Of a stretch of DNA of 64,000 nucleotides, positions 9,559-18,572 are shown piece after piece. The stretch spans positions 54,967 through 118,966 of the forward strand of contig JAHBWD010000023.1 in assembly GCA_019637175.1 (NCBI GenBank), in the 5' to 3' direction. Position 1 is the stretch's first letter; every line of letters starts with the position of its first letter. The stretch is from Labilithrix sp. (GTDB lineage Bacteria; Myxococcota_A; Polyangia; Polyangiales; Polyangiaceae). The position numbers were made by a program, and so were the translations under genes. The notes below the pieces were generated by a model. It was not told where the DNA came from, did no database searches, and saw nothing but the letters and a program-made list of their open reading frames with translations.

Positions 9559-9840
9559 TCAGCTCTGCGCGTGGCCGAGCTTCTTCTTGCCCTCTTGGAA
9601 CAAGATCTCGACGCGGCTCGCCTCGACGTCGAGCACGACGCCCTTGCCGAACTTCGGGTGAGCGACGAGCTGGCCCTTCGTGAACCTCTCGCTCATCGCG
9701 TACATCGTGAACGCGTCATCGGGCTTCTCTTCGACCTGCTCCGTCCAGGTCTTCTCCGGCTCGGCCGGCTTCGCCCAGAAATCCGTCTCGATGTCCTTCT
9801 CGCGCCCTCCCGTCCGCTGCTTCGTCCGCTTCATCGACAT
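9559..9840 (-). CDS. Small protein with UvrD-tail-like SH3 module
   Basis: 93 residues. The first half is charged and probably flexible. The second half (about 54-91) has the pattern KGQLVAHPKFGKGVV...ILFQEGKKKLGHA, close to the C-terminal Tudor/SH3-like module (DUF3553 type) of UvrD/PcrA helicases, which contacts RNA polymerase. The same module ends the 234-residue protein at 24791-25495. A nucleic-acid or polymerase contact role is inference. It sits between the VOC gene and the kinase gene on the same strand, with gaps of 11 and 45 bp. Confidence 0.75.
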   Translation of the reverse strand: MSMKRTKQRTGGREKDIETDFWAKPAEPEKTWTEQVEEKPDDAFTMYAMSERFTKGQLVAHPKFGKGVVLDVEASRVEILFQEGKKKLGHAQS

Positions 9841-9885
9841 GGCAACGCCTTGTCTATCATTGCTGGAGGCGCGCGGCGATCCGGA

Positions 9886-11637
9886 TCAGCGGCGGCGCGG
9901 CGGGACGTGGAGCTGGGTCTCGTCGGAGAAGTCGACGTCGACGTCGATCTCGCCTTTCAGGTTCACCGTCTGCTCGGCGTTGAACGCGCGATCCCGCGGC
10001 TCGCGCCGCTTCGCCGGGGCCACCTCGCCGGGACCGCGGACGACCGTCTCGCCGTCCCACTCGTCGGCGAGATTGGCGACGTTCACCGGCGACACCCGCG
10101 TTCCCTCCGGCCCGACCTCGCGCCCAGGCCGAGCGTCGCGACGAGGCTGCGGCGCCGCCTTCGCGGTCGAGGCGCTCCGCGCGCTCGGGTGCTTTCCCGG
10201 ACGGAAGATCTCGGTGGGGAGCTCTTCGGCGTACTCGTGCGACGGCGCGGAAGACGACGGCAGAGGAACGAGATCCGAGCCGGTGATGTCGATCGGGATC
10301 TCGATCGACCCGCTGCTCTCGGCCTGCACGCGCGACGCCGCCTTCGCGCGCACTTCGAGCCGCGTCGAGCGCCGATCGGGCGGATGCGCGTCGGCCATCC
10401 GGCTGCGAAGCGTCGCGCCCGCGCCTTCGGCCTCGACCTCACCGCGAAGCGAGCGCGGCGCGGCGGTGCCCCCGAGCACGGGCGCGCGCTTTCGCTCTTC
10501 GGCCGTCGGCGGAGCGGGCACGCGCGCCGGCGCCGCGAGCGCGAGCGCCTGGATGTCGCGCAGGACGTGGTTCGCCGTCGGATACCGATCGGCGCGAGCC
10601 TTGGCCATCGACCGCGCGACGATCGCCTCGAGCGCGGGCGGCGTCGCCGGGCGCACCTCGCGCAGCGGCGTCGGCGTCGTGTTGATGATCGCGAGCAGGA
10701 GCGCGTTGTAGTTCGGGGCGAGGAACGGGCGCTTCCCCGCGATCGCCTCGTACATCATGATCCCGCACGCGTAGACGTCGACCCGTCCGTCGAGGTTGCG
10801 CTCGCCGCGCGCTTGCTCCGGCGACATGTAGTACGGCGTGCCCATCACCATGCCGGTTCGCGTGAGGTCGAGCTGCTCTTCGCCTCCCTGGAACGCGGGC
10901 ATCATCTTGGAGACGCCGAAGTCGAGGATCTTCACGATCGGCGGACAGCCGACGCGACGCGCGAGGAAGATGTTCTCCGGCTTGATGTCGCGATGGACGA
11001 TCCCTTTGTCGTGCGCCGCGATGAGGCCCGAGAGCACCTGGATCATCACGTCGGCGAGCTCGTCGAAGGGAAGCCCGCCCTCGCGCCCGATCCGATCGGC
11101 GAGCGTCGTTCCGGTCAGCTTCTCCATCACGAGGTACGGGCTGCCGTCGTCGAGGAGCCCGAGGTCGTAGACCTCGCAGATGTTCGGGTGGCCGATCGCG
11201 CCTGCCGCGCGCGCCTCCTGCTGGAAGCGCTTCACCGCGACGCGCTTCTTCGCCTGCGTCGGGTTGAGGACCTTGATCGCGACGGCGCGGCCGAGGCCCA
11301 TGTGCTCGGCCTCGTAGACCGTGCCCATGCCGCCTTCGCCGAGGATGCCGCGCACGATGTAGCGACCGCCGACCGTCGTGCCGATGACGTCCTGCTGGAG
11401 GTTGCGCGTCGGCGACAGCGTGCCCACGATCTCGCCCGACTTGCCGGTCTCGCGCGCCGCGATGCGGTTGCGCGCGTCGAACGCGAGCGGCTCCGGCTTG
11501 CGCTCCGGCGGAGGCAGCTCGCTCATCCGAGAGCGCGACGCCTCGTTCCCGATGCGACCACCGGTCGTGGGGCACACCCGCACCGACGCTTCGTGCGGGA
11601 TCTTGCAGTGAGGACAGCGAACGAAGCGGTGGCTCAT
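9886..11637 (-). CDS. Ser/Thr protein kinase with N-terminal zinc-ribbon-like motif
   Basis: 583 residues from the ATG at 11637. CPHC plus a further Cys (8, 11, 22) form a zinc-ribbon-like head common in myxobacterial kinases. The kinase domain (about 93-365) has the glycine loop GEGGMG, Lys122, HRDIKPEN with Asp216 and DFG at 239-241, so it should be active. The C-terminal 200 residues are low complexity, and no membrane segment is seen, so this kinase is probably cytosolic. No Shine-Dalgarno site is evident; instead a small inverted repeat (11644-11661) abuts the start. It is divergent from comEC, so the shared 193-bp gap probably holds both promoters. Confidence 0.93.
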   Translation of the reverse strand: MSHRFVRCPHCKIPHEASVRVCPTTGGRIGNEASRSRMSELPPPERKPEPLAFDARNRIAARETGKSGEIVGTLSPTRNLQQDVIGTTVGGRYIVRGILGEGGMGTVYEAEHMGLGRAVAIKVLNPTQAKKRVAVKRFQQEARAAGAIGHPNICEVYDLGLLDDGSPYLVMEKLTGTTLADRIGREGGLPFDELADVMIQVLSGLIAAHDKGIVHRDIKPENIFLARRVGCPPIVKILDFGVSKMMPAFQGGEEQLDLTRTGMVMGTPYYMSPEQARGERNLDGRVDVYACGIMMYEAIAGKRPFLAPNYNALLLAIINTTPTPLREVRPATPPALEAIVARSMAKARADRYPTANHVLRDIQALALAAPARVPAPPTAEERKRAPVLGGTAAPRSLRGEVEAEGAGATLRSRMADAHPPDRRSTRLEVRAKAASRVQAESSGSIEIPIDITGSDLVPLPSSSAPSHEYAEELPTEIFRPGKHPSARSASTAKAAPQPRRDARPGREVGPEGTRVSPVNVANLADEWDGETVVRGPGEVAPAKRREPRDRAFNAEQTVNLKGEIDVDVDFSDETQLHVPPRRR

Positions 11638-11643
11638 GGAGGC

Positions 11644-11661
11644 TCGCGGGAAATTCCGCGA
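11644..11661. promoter_or_regulatory. Inverted repeat beside the kinase start codon
   Basis: TCGCGG-GAAATT-CCGCGA, with six-base perfect arms and an AT centre, lies six bases upstream of the kinase ATG on the minus strand, where a ribosome site would be. A related motif occurs at 11761-11776. Operator or mRNA-structure roles are both possible. Confidence 0.45.
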
Positions 11662-11718
11662 CTTTTCCCGAGAGTACCGACATTCGCGAGAGCCACGCAA
11701 CGCCTGCCAGGCGATGGG

Positions 11719-11753
11719 ATGGCCCAGGCCAGGCGTCGAGCTGGCCGGGCCAT
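11719..11753. promoter_or_regulatory. Long stable hairpin between the kinase gene and comEC
   Basis: Arms ATGGCCC-A-GGCCAG and CTGGCC-GGGCCAT pair over 13 bp with one bulged A and an 8-nt loop. It lies about 80 bp from both start codons, so it would be in the leader of either transcript if promoters are distal. It may be a bidirectional terminator, an attenuator or a protein site; it has no T-run. Confidence 0.5.
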
Positions 11754-11760
11754 GGGGTCA

Positions 11761-11776
11761 CGCGCGAATTCCCGCG
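11761..11776. promoter_or_regulatory. Second copy of the CGCGGGAA-TTC-type motif
   Basis: On the minus strand this reads CGCGGGAATTCGCGCG, nearly the same as CGCGGGAAATTCCGCG found at 11645-11660. It lies 55 bp upstream of the comEC start. Two copies flanking the hairpin suggest a pair of sites for one regulator. Confidence 0.35.
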
Positions 11777-11830
11777 GATTCGTGGGATGACGCCCTTGGC
11801 GCGGCGAGTGCAGTTCGGTCGCCAGGGAAG

Positions 11831-14167
11831 ATGCAAAACGTCGATCTGGTGCTCCTCGTCGGGTGCGCCCTGTGCAGCGGTGCGCTCGCGGGGGTCGCCC
11901 CGATCGCCGCCGGCGTCGCGACGGCGATCGTCCTCGTCGTGATCGCGCGACGTGGCAGGCGCGCGGTCGCGCTCCTCGGCGCGCTCGCCTTCCTGCTGGG
12001 ATCCTTCCGCGGCGCCGCGACGATCGCCTCCCACGAGCGCGCGCGCGCGCGCGTCGTCTCGCGTGAGCCGTGGCCCGCGCGCGTCGTCGTGACCGGCGTC
12101 GTGTCGCGCTCACCCGTGCTCGCGGGCGACGCGTACCGCTTCGACGTCTCGAGCGACGACGGCACCGTCGTCACGCTCCACGCTCCGCGCGAGGCGGGCG
12201 CGATCGCGCGCGGCGATCGCGTCGAGGCGATCGCGCAGGTCGCGCCGCTCCACCAGTTCTGGAACGAAGGCACCGGCGATCCGCGCCCAGCGCAGGCCCG
12301 ACGCGGCGTCGTCCTCTCCGGGGGCGCCGACGATGTCGTGATCCGCGCGCGCGGCCGCGGCGTCGCGGCGATCGTCGACAGGCTCCGCGATCGCCTTCGC
12401 CGGCGCATCGTCGCGACGTTTCCCGCGGAGAGCGCGGCGATGGCGCGCGCGCTGGTGCTCGGTGAAGACGATCTGACCGCGAGCGATCAGCGCGCGTTCC
12501 GCCGGAGCGGCCTCGCGCACCTGCTCGCTGTCTCGGGCATGCACCTCGTGATCGTCGTCGCGGGCACGGTGGCGGCGTTGCGCGCCATCCTCGTGCGCGT
12601 CACGTTCCTCGCGACGCGCGTCGACGTCTTCCGCGTCGCCGCCGGCTTGGGCCTTCCCTTCGCGTGGCTCTACGCCGATCTCGCCGGCGGCAGCGGCTCG
12701 GCGATCCGCGCCGCCTGGATGACGAGCGCGGCCCTCCTCGCGCGCGTGCTCGCCCGTCGGCCCGACACCTGGCGCGCGTTCGGGCTCTCGATCTGCGGCG
12801 CGGCGCTCGTCGATCCCCTCGCGGCGTTCGACATGTCGTTCGCGCTCTCGGCGTGCGCGACCTTCGGAATGATCGCGTTCGCGCGACCGATCGCCGTCCG
12901 GCTCGAGGGCGCGGCGCCGTCGCGCAACCCGCTCGTGCGCGCGATCGCTTCGTCGGCCGCCGCGTCGATCGCGTGCGCGCCGCTCCTCGCGTGCATGACC
13001 GCCGATCTGCCCCTCGCAGGTCTCTTCGCGAACCTGATCGCGGTTCCCCTCGGCGAGCTCGCCGCGCTGCCGTTGTGCCTCGCCCACGCGCTGCTCGAGC
13101 CGCTCCCCGCGGCCGAGCGCGGCTGCGCCTGGGCGGCCTCGGGGGCGCTGATGCTCGTTCGCAAGATCGCGCATCTGTTCGCCGCGATGCCGTACGGCGC
13201 CGCGCACGTCCCCACGCCGACGGCGTGGCAGCTCGCGGCGATGGCGGTCGGTGCGTTCGGTCTGACGTGCGCGACGGCGAAGCGACGGATCGTCTGGATC
13301 GGGAGCGCGGCGATCCTCGTGCTCGCGCTCGAGCTCGAGGCGCGCGCCCGCGGCGCGCCTACGGGCGTCCTCAGGGTCACCTTCCTCGACGTCGGGCAGG
13401 GCGACGCCGCGTTGATCGATCTCCCGGACGGGCGCGCCGTCCTCGTCGACGGCGGCGGCCTCGTCGGCAGCCCCGTCGACATCGGCGAGCGCGTGATCGC
13501 GCCCGTCTTGCGCGCGCGGCGGCGAAGCGCGATCGCGGCCGTCGTTCTCTCCCACCCTCACCCCGATCACTTCGGCGGCCTTCGCACCGGGCTCGGCCGC
13601 GTCCGCGTCGGCGCGCTGTGGGACACGGGGCAAGGCGAGAACGAGGGCGCGGGCGGCGCGTACGCCGATCTCCTCGCCGAGATGCGATCGCGCGGCGTCC
13701 ATGTCGTTCGACCCGACGCGCTCTGCGGCCGACGGCTCTCGGCGGCGGGCGCGACGCTCGAGGTGCTCGCGCCGTGTCCGTCCGCGTCGATCGATCACGG
13801 CCCGAACGACAACTCGTTCGTCCTCCGCGTGGCCTTCGGCGAGCGGGCCTTCCTCTTCGTCGGCGACGCCGAGCGCGCCGAAGAGGCCGAGCTCCTCGAG
13901 AAGCGCCGCGCGGCCCTCCGCGCCGACGTCTTGAAGGTCGGCCATCACGGGAGCCGAACGTCGTCGACGCCGCCGTTCCTCGCCGCGGTCTCGCCGTCCA
14001 TCGCGGTGATCTCGAGCGGCGTTCGCAACCGCTTCGGTCACCCTGCGCCCGCGACCCTCCGCAACCTCGGCGCGGCGCGTGCGCGGATCCTCCGCACCGA
14101 TCGCGAAGGATCGATCACGATCACGACCGACGGCCGGTCGCTCGAAGTCACCACCACGGCGGAATGA
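11831..14167 (+). CDS. comEC: ComEC/Rec2 DNA-uptake channel
   Basis: 778 residues. Several hydrophobic N-terminal segments are followed by an OB-like region, then the Competence domain with many membrane spans (about 215-500; HLLAVSGMHLVI is the family signature). The C-terminus is a metallo-beta-lactamase-like domain: FLDVGQGDAALI, SHPHPDHFGG, FVGDAE and KVGHHGS, the metal-binding set that is intact in nuclease-type members. It should form the inner-membrane channel for single-stranded DNA in natural transformation. The start at 11831 was chosen because upstream codons in frame are not protein-like. It is divergent from a Ser/Thr kinase. Confidence 0.95.
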   Translation: MQNVDLVLLVGCALCSGALAGVAPIAAGVATAIVLVVIARRGRRAVALLGALAFLLGSFRGAATIASHERARARVVSREPWPARVVVTGVVSRSPVLAGDAYRFDVSSDDGTVVTLHAPREAGAIARGDRVEAIAQVAPLHQFWNEGTGDPRPAQARRGVVLSGGADDVVIRARGRGVAAIVDRLRDRLRRRIVATFPAESAAMARALVLGEDDLTASDQRAFRRSGLAHLLAVSGMHLVIVVAGTVAALRAILVRVTFLATRVDVFRVAAGLGLPFAWLYADLAGGSGSAIRAAWMTSAALLARVLARRPDTWRAFGLSICGAALVDPLAAFDMSFALSACATFGMIAFARPIAVRLEGAAPSRNPLVRAIASSAAASIACAPLLACMTADLPLAGLFANLIAVPLGELAALPLCLAHALLEPLPAAERGCAWAASGALMLVRKIAHLFAAMPYGAAHVPTPTAWQLAAMAVGAFGLTCATAKRRIVWIGSAAILVLALELEARARGAPTGVLRVTFLDVGQGDAALIDLPDGRAVLVDGGGLVGSPVDIGERVIAPVLRARRRSAIAAVVLSHPHPDHFGGLRTGLGRVRVGALWDTGQGENEGAGGAYADLLAEMRSRGVHVVRPDALCGRRLSAAGATLEVLAPCPSASIDHGPNDNSFVLRVAFGERAFLFVGDAERAEEAELLEKRRAALRADVLKVGHHGSRTSSTPPFLAAVSPSIAVISSGVRNRFGHPAPATLRNLGAARARILRTDREGSITITTDGRSLEVTTTAE

Positions 14168-14185
14168 CGTGGTAATGGCAGATCC

Positions 14186-14671
14186 ATGCGAAACATCCTG
14201 CCGGCTTTGCTCTTCATCACGCTCGCGGCGTGCTCCAAGACCGTCGCCGAGCCTCCCCCGAGCGACTTCAAGCCCTCCGAGGCGCCGCCGCTGCCGCCCG
14301 GCCCGGAGAAGCTCGAGATCGTCGACGAGACGGTCGGCACCGGCGCCGAAGCGAAGAACGGCGACACGGTGAAGGTCCACTACACGGGCAAGCTCCTCAA
14401 CGGGAAGGAGTTCGACAGCTCGCGGGGCAAGGATCCGTTTCAGGTCACGATCGGCAAGGGCCAGGTCATCAAGGGTTGGGACCAGGGTCTGCCGGGCATG
14501 AAGGTCGGCGGCAAGCGCAAGCTCACGATCCCGTGGCAGCTCGCGTACGGAGAGAACGGCAGCGGCGACAAGATCCCGCCGAAGGCCGCGCTCGCGTTCG
14601 ACGTCGAGCTCCTGGAGATCGTCGGGGCCGACGCCGGCGCAGACGCCGGCAAGCCGGCCCCGAAGAAGTAG
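14186..14671 (+). CDS. FKBP-type peptidyl-prolyl isomerase lipoprotein
   Basis: 161 residues. The signal peptide ends in LAAC (Cys16), a Pro-rich linker follows, then one FKBP domain (about 50-145) with the family pattern VKVHYTGKL, FDSS, GQVIKGWDQGLPGM, LAYG and FDVELLEI. It catalyses cis-trans isomerisation of prolyl bonds in the envelope. It follows comEC by 18 bp on the same strand, so they may be co-transcribed, although the functions are not obviously related. The tail is Ala/Asp/Lys-rich. Confidence 0.95.
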   Translation: MRNILPALLFITLAACSKTVAEPPPSDFKPSEAPPLPPGPEKLEIVDETVGTGAEAKNGDTVKVHYTGKLLNGKEFDSSRGKDPFQVTIGKGQVIKGWDQGLPGMKVGGKRKLTIPWQLAYGENGSGDKIPPKAALAFDVELLEIVGADAGADAGKPAPKK

Positions 14672-14680
14672 CCGCGCGCG

Positions 14681-15205
14681 CTACGTGCGCTCGACGACGC
14701 CGATGAACGGCAGGTTGCGGTGCTTCTCCGCGAAGTCGAGCCCGTAGCCGACGACGAACTTGTCGTCGATCGTGAAGCCCAGGTAGTCGACCTTCACCGC
14801 GACCTTGGCGCGCGCCGGCTTGTGCAGCAGCGCGCACACCTTCACGCTCCGCGGCGCTCGCGTGCGGAACAGATCCATCAGGTGCGCGATCGTGAGACCG
14901 GTGTCGACGATGTCTTCGACGATCACGACGTCTTCTCCCGCGATCGGCCGCGACAAGTCTTGCGTGATCTGGACGACGCCGCTCGTCTCGGTGCCCTCGC
15001 CGTACGATCGCACGCCGAGGAAGTCGACGCGCAACGGGATGTCGACCGCGCGCGCGAGATCGGCCGCGAAGACGAAGCTCCCCTTGAGGACGACGATCAA
15101 GACGAGGTTACGGTCTTTGTACTCTCGGGCGATCTCCGCCCCGAGCTCTTTCACCCGAGCGGCGATCTGCTCGGCGTTTATCATGGTGACGATGCGTTCG
15201 CTCAT
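14681..15205 (-). CDS. hpt: Hypoxanthine phosphoribosyltransferase
   Basis: 174 residues, the usual length. The PRPP-binding motif VVIVEDIVDTGLT lies at about 93-105, with the conserved VVLKGSFVFAADL near 38-50 and a C-terminal IDDKFVVGYGLD (purine-binding loop). It salvages hypoxanthine and guanine with PRPP to IMP and GMP in the cytosol. The start at 15205 (MSERIV) fits the family; an internal Met seven residues later is a possible alternative. It is divergent from a small TPR gene across 57 bp and convergent with the FKBP gene. Confidence 0.95.
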   Translation of the reverse strand: MSERIVTMINAEQIAARVKELGAEIAREYKDRNLVLIVVLKGSFVFAADLARAVDIPLRVDFLGVRSYGEGTETSGVVQITQDLSRPIAGEDVVIVEDIVDTGLTIAHLMDLFRTRAPRSVKVCALLHKPARAKVAVKVDYLGFTIDDKFVVGYGLDFAEKHRNLPFIGVVERT

Positions 15206-15262
15206 GGCGATCGCTGTGTCGCCTTGACGCGGCCCGAAGTAAAGACACACCTTGCATCCGCC

Positions 15263-15586
15263 ATGACCGAGCCGACGAAGCGACTCCTGTTCCTCGAAAA
15301 GGTGACGGCCGAGGGGACCGAAGATCCCCTCGCCTGGTACGGCCTGGCGATGGAGTATCGAAAGCTCGAACGCTGGGACGAGGCGCTCCAGACGTTCACC
15401 ACGCTCCGCGCGCGCAAGCCGGATTACACGGCGATGTACCTCATGTGCGGGCAGATGCTCGAGCAGGTCGGCCGCAACGACGAGGCGCGCGAGTGGCTCG
15501 AGACCGGCCTCGCCCAGGCGCGCGCCAAGGGCGACGGCCACGCGGCTTCCGAGCTCGAGTCGGCGCTGGCGACGCTGGCCGACTGA
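15263..15586 (+). CDS. Small TPR protein
   Basis: 107 residues, essentially three TPR-like helix pairs (DPLAWYGLAMEYRKLERWDEAL, then PDYTAMYLMCGQMLEQVGRNDEA, then a capping helix pair). There is no signal peptide or membrane segment. Such single-module TPR proteins usually act as protein-protein adaptors; the partner is not evident. It is divergent from hpt and nearly meets the response-regulator gene. Confidence 0.85.
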   Translation: MTEPTKRLLFLEKVTAEGTEDPLAWYGLAMEYRKLERWDEALQTFTTLRARKPDYTAMYLMCGQMLEQVGRNDEAREWLETGLAQARAKGDGHAASELESALATLAD

Positions 15587-15589
15587 ACG

Positions 15590-16012
15590 CTAGCCGCCCG
15601 CCCCGATCGCCGCGGCGGAGCGAACGTCGATGAGCGCGTCGAGGAGCGCGTCGAGATCGAGCGGCTTCGAGAAGTAGCGATCGAACCCTGCGGCGAGCGC
15701 GCGCGCGCGATCGGCAGAGCCGGCGTACGCCGTCAACGCGATCGCAGGCGTCCGTCCGCCGCGCTCGGGAGCGAGCGCGCGCAGGCGCCGAATGAGCGTG
15801 TACCCGTCTTCTTCCGGCATCGCGATGTCGGAGACGAGCACGTCCGGCCGCTCGCGCTCGAGCAGATCCATCGCCTCGGCGACCGACTCCGCGGCGAAGA
15901 CGACCGCGCGCCGCTGGCTGAAGATCGTCTTCAGGAGCTCGCGCGCGTCGCCGTCGTCGTCGACGATCAAGATGCGAAGACCCTCGAGCACTCCGCGCGG
16001 GCCCGAAGACAT
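15590..16012 (-). CDS. Stand-alone receiver-domain response regulator
   Basis: 140 residues from the ATG at 16012, consisting of one receiver domain: acidic pocket DDD at 18-20, phospho-acceptor Asp62 (VSDIAMPEEDG), a Thr switch in ALTAYAG and the Lys of FSKPLD. There is no output domain, so it works as a shuttle or by protein contact, like CheY or Spo0F. An earlier in-frame start would add 42 residues of atypical sequence and was not used. A sigma-70-like promoter candidate lies at 16059-16086. No partner kinase is adjacent. Confidence 0.92.
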   Translation of the reverse strand: MSSGPRGVLEGLRILIVDDDGDARELLKTIFSQRRAVVFAAESVAEAMDLLERERPDVLVSDIAMPEEDGYTLIRRLRALAPERGGRTPAIALTAYAGSADRARALAAGFDRYFSKPLDLDALLDALIDVRSAAAIGAGG

Positions 16013-16058
16013 CGCGTCTGGTCCGCGTCCGCCGGGCGCGCGCGAGTTCACTCCGTTC

Positions 16059-16086
16059 AGTCTACCTGTCACGGTCGTCACGACAA
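16059..16086 (-). promoter_or_regulatory. Candidate sigma-70-type promoter of the receiver gene
   Basis: On the minus strand TTGTCG (16086-16081), a 16-bp spacer and TAGACT (16064-16059) precede the response-regulator ATG by about 47 bp. Each hexamer matches consensus at four of six positions, so support is modest. Confidence 0.33.
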
Positions 16087-16211
16087 AACCCCCGAAAAGA
16101 CGAGCTTCGACGCCGTACGCGCTGCGGCGTGCCACCACGCCGCTCGCGGCACGAGCCGCCGTCCTCAGACGTGCGAGCGGTCAGCCCCGAGCGCAAGCTC
16201 TCATTCGAGGC

Positions 16212-17591
16212 TCAACGCGTCTCGCGCTTCACGCGGATCGCAGCGAGGCGCTGGCGGATGCGCGCCTCTTCGCCGTGCTCCGTCGGCTCGTAGAGCGCCG
16301 ATCCGACGAGGTCGTCGGGCAGATAGGTCTCGCCCGGAGCCACGCCTTCTTCGGCGTCGTGGGGATACTGGTAGCCCTTGCCGTAACCCTCCTCCCGCAT
16401 CAGCTTCGTGACGGCGTTGCGGAGCTTCATCGGCACGGGGAGGCTGCCGTGCTCTTCCACGAGCGCCTTGGCGCGCTGCCACGCGTTCTTCACCGCGTTC
16501 GATTTCGGCGCGCACGCGAGGTAGAGCGCGGCGTGAGCCATGGGGTAGAGCCCTTCGGGCATGCCCATCCGCCGGAACGCGGCGTCGGCGCTCGTGACCA
16601 CGACGAGCGCGCGAGGATCGGCGTTGCCCACGTCTTCGCTCGCGAAGATCAGCATTCGCCGGAGCACGAAGAGCGGATCGTCGCCGGCCTCGAGCATCCT
16701 CATCATCCAGTAGATCGCCGCGTCGGGATCGGAGCCGCGCATCGACTTGATGAACGCGCTGACGACGTTGTAGTGCTCCTCCCCCGCCTTGTCGTAGAGG
16801 AGCGGCGCCTTCTCCTCCGACGCGGCGAGCACCTCGGTCGTGATGCGCGTCTCCCCGCGGGAGCGCGCGTACTCCGAGGCGGCCTCGAGCGTCGCGAGGG
16901 CGCGTCGCGCGTCGCCGCGAGCGAGCCGCGCGATCATGCGCACCGCCTCGGGATCGGCCGTGACTTCATCGTCGCCGCCGGCGTTGACGCCGTGCTCGCG
17001 ATCGGCGAGCGCGCGTTCGACGATCGTCGCGAGCGCCTCTTCGCCGAGCGCCTCGAGGCGAAAGACCTTGCACCGCGACAAGAGCGCCGCGTTCACCGCG
17101 AACGACGGGTTCTCCGTCGTCGCGCCGATGACCGTGATCGTGCCCGCTTCGACGTGAGGCAGGAACGCGTCCTGCTGCGCCTTGTTGAAGCGATGGATCT
17201 CGTCGACGAACACGATCGTGCGCTCGCCTTTGTACGCGAGCCGCTCCTTCGCCGCGGCGACGATCTCGCGCAGCTCGGCGATGCTCCCGAGCACGGCCGA
17301 GAAGGGAACGAACACCGAGCGCGTGCGCGTCGCGATCACGCGACCCAGCGTCGTCTTGCCGACGCCGGGCGGCCCCCACAGGATGATCGACGGGACCCGA
17401 TCCTTCTCGATGGCGTTCGCGAGGAGCTTGCCCGGTCCGAGGATGTGCGCCTGACCGACGTAGTCGGAGGCCCGCGACGGCCTCATCCGCTCGGCGAGCG
17501 GGACGGCGCCGGTCGTCACAGCGTCGCGGCGCGCGGCGGCCGCGAAGAGCGTGTCGCCCGCTCCTCCTGAGCCTGATCGAGGACGCGCCAC
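16212..17591 (-). CDS. rarA: Replication-associated recombination protein A (AAA+ ATPase)
   Basis: 459 residues, the usual RarA/MgsA/Mgs1 length. PLAERMRP and VGQAHIL at the N-terminus are family hallmarks. Walker A GPPGVGKT is at 73-80, Walker B is VFVDEIHRFNKAQQD, sensor 1 is GATTENPSF, and the C-terminal tetramerisation region includes the ARALVVVTSADAAFRRMGMPE segment. It is a clamp-loader-related ATPase acting at stalled replication forks. The start is GTG. It is divergent from a lipoprotein gene; CCACG-TATT-CGTGG at 17613-17626 lies in the gap and might be an operator. Confidence 0.95.
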   Translation of the reverse strand: MARPRSGSGGAGDTLFAAAARRDAVTTGAVPLAERMRPSRASDYVGQAHILGPGKLLANAIEKDRVPSIILWGPPGVGKTTLGRVIATRTRSVFVPFSAVLGSIAELREIVAAAKERLAYKGERTIVFVDEIHRFNKAQQDAFLPHVEAGTITVIGATTENPSFAVNAALLSRCKVFRLEALGEEALATIVERALADREHGVNAGGDDEVTADPEAVRMIARLARGDARRALATLEAASEYARSRGETRITTEVLAASEEKAPLLYDKAGEEHYNVVSAFIKSMRGSDPDAAIYWMMRMLEAGDDPLFVLRRMLIFASEDVGNADPRALVVVTSADAAFRRMGMPEGLYPMAHAALYLACAPKSNAVKNAWQRAKALVEEHGSLPVPMKLRNAVTKLMREEGYGKGYQYPHDAEEGVAPGETYLPDDLVGSALYEPTEHGEEARIRQRLAAIRVKRETR

Positions 17592-17654
17592 GGGCCGGAC
17601 CCTAGCAGACCACCACGTATTCGTGGGGGCGGTGTATCCTCACGTCCCTCCGCG

Positions 17655-18572
17655 ATGTCTCGATCCGTCGGCTGCGCTGCTCTCCTCTTCGCCGTGCTCG
17701 CGAGCTGCACCGCGAGCTGCGCCGACGACAAGCCCGGCATGGTTCCGTTCGATCCGTCGAAGCGGCAGACCCCGGCGGCCGACATCGCAGAGCTCGAGAT
17801 CCGCGGCCAGGGCGTCGATCGATTCACGCGTTGCCCGCCGCCCGGTCGCCTCGGCGATCCTTGGTTTCCCCAGCCGCGGCCGTGGACGGCTCCGGCGCCG
17901 ACCGCCGACGCCGGACCGCCCGAGCCGATCGACGCGGACTACATGTCGCGCGTCCGCGATCAGTCCCCCGCCGAGCGCGCGATCGAGGCGACGCACCGCG
18001 ATTTTCGGAGCTGCTACCGGCGCGGCCTCGTCCACGATCCCGCCGCCGACGGCCGCGTCGCGATCGTCTTGCGGGTCGGCCCCGACGGAAAGGTCGCGAA
18101 GGTCGAGGAGTACGCGGCCTGCGAGATCGCGGTCGAGTCGATCCAGTGCATGAAGGGCGTCGCGGCGCGCCTGCGTTTCCCGCCTCCGGCGGGCGGCTCC
18201 GACTCGGTCGTGATCCCCGCCGTGTTCACGTCGCGCGACGGCGTGCGCCTCAACGGCAACACCGGGTCGCCGAACGACATCTACACATCGGGCGCGTACC
18301 TCACGCTCGAGGGCGCGCGACCGGGTCTGCACGCGTGCGAAGCGCAGGCGCGCCGCGAGCTCCGACAGCTCGAGGCCACGGCGACGTTCACGATGACGCT
18401 CGGCAAGGACGGTCAGGTCACGAAGGCGCACGTCGATCCATGGACCGGCGAGCAGACCCTCCTCATGTGCGCGGCGCGCGAGCTCGAGAGGCTCAAGTTC
18501 GCTCCACCACCGAGCGGAACGGGCACGGTGATCGCGAGACTCAATTTCAATCCGCGTCAAGGGAGTCGTTGA
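17655..18572 (+). CDS. Lipoprotein with tandem AgmX/PglI-type domains
   Basis: 305 residues. The signal peptide ends at LASC or TASC (Cys18 or Cys22). After a Pro-rich linker, one AgmX/PglI-like domain (about 108-200) shows FRSCYRRGL, GRVAIVLRVGPDGKV, a CM pair and RFPPP. A second, more diverged copy (about 220-303) has CEAQARREL, TMTLGKDGQV, LMCAARELERLKF and PPP. This TonB-C-like fold is common in myxobacterial motility and envelope proteins. The conserved Cys pair in each domain probably forms a disulfide. Its exact role is unknown. Confidence 0.85.
   Translation: MSRSVGCAALLFAVLASCTASCADDKPGMVPFDPSKRQTPAADIAELEIRGQGVDRFTRCPPPGRLGDPWFPQPRPWTAPAPTADAGPPEPIDADYMSRVRDQSPAERAIEATHRDFRSCYRRGLVHDPAADGRVAIVLRVGPDGKVAKVEEYAACEIAVESIQCMKGVAARLRFPPPAGGSDSVVIPAVFTSRDGVRLNGNTGSPNDIYTSGAYLTLEGARPGLHACEAQARRELRQLEATATFTMTLGKDGQVTKAHVDPWTGEQTLLMCAARELERLKFAPPPSGTGTVIARLNFNPRQGSR

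Noticed and set aside
9571..11790. Long plus-strand frame through the kinase gene
   Set aside because: Shadow of the minus-strand Ser/Thr kinase, which has all catalytic motifs.
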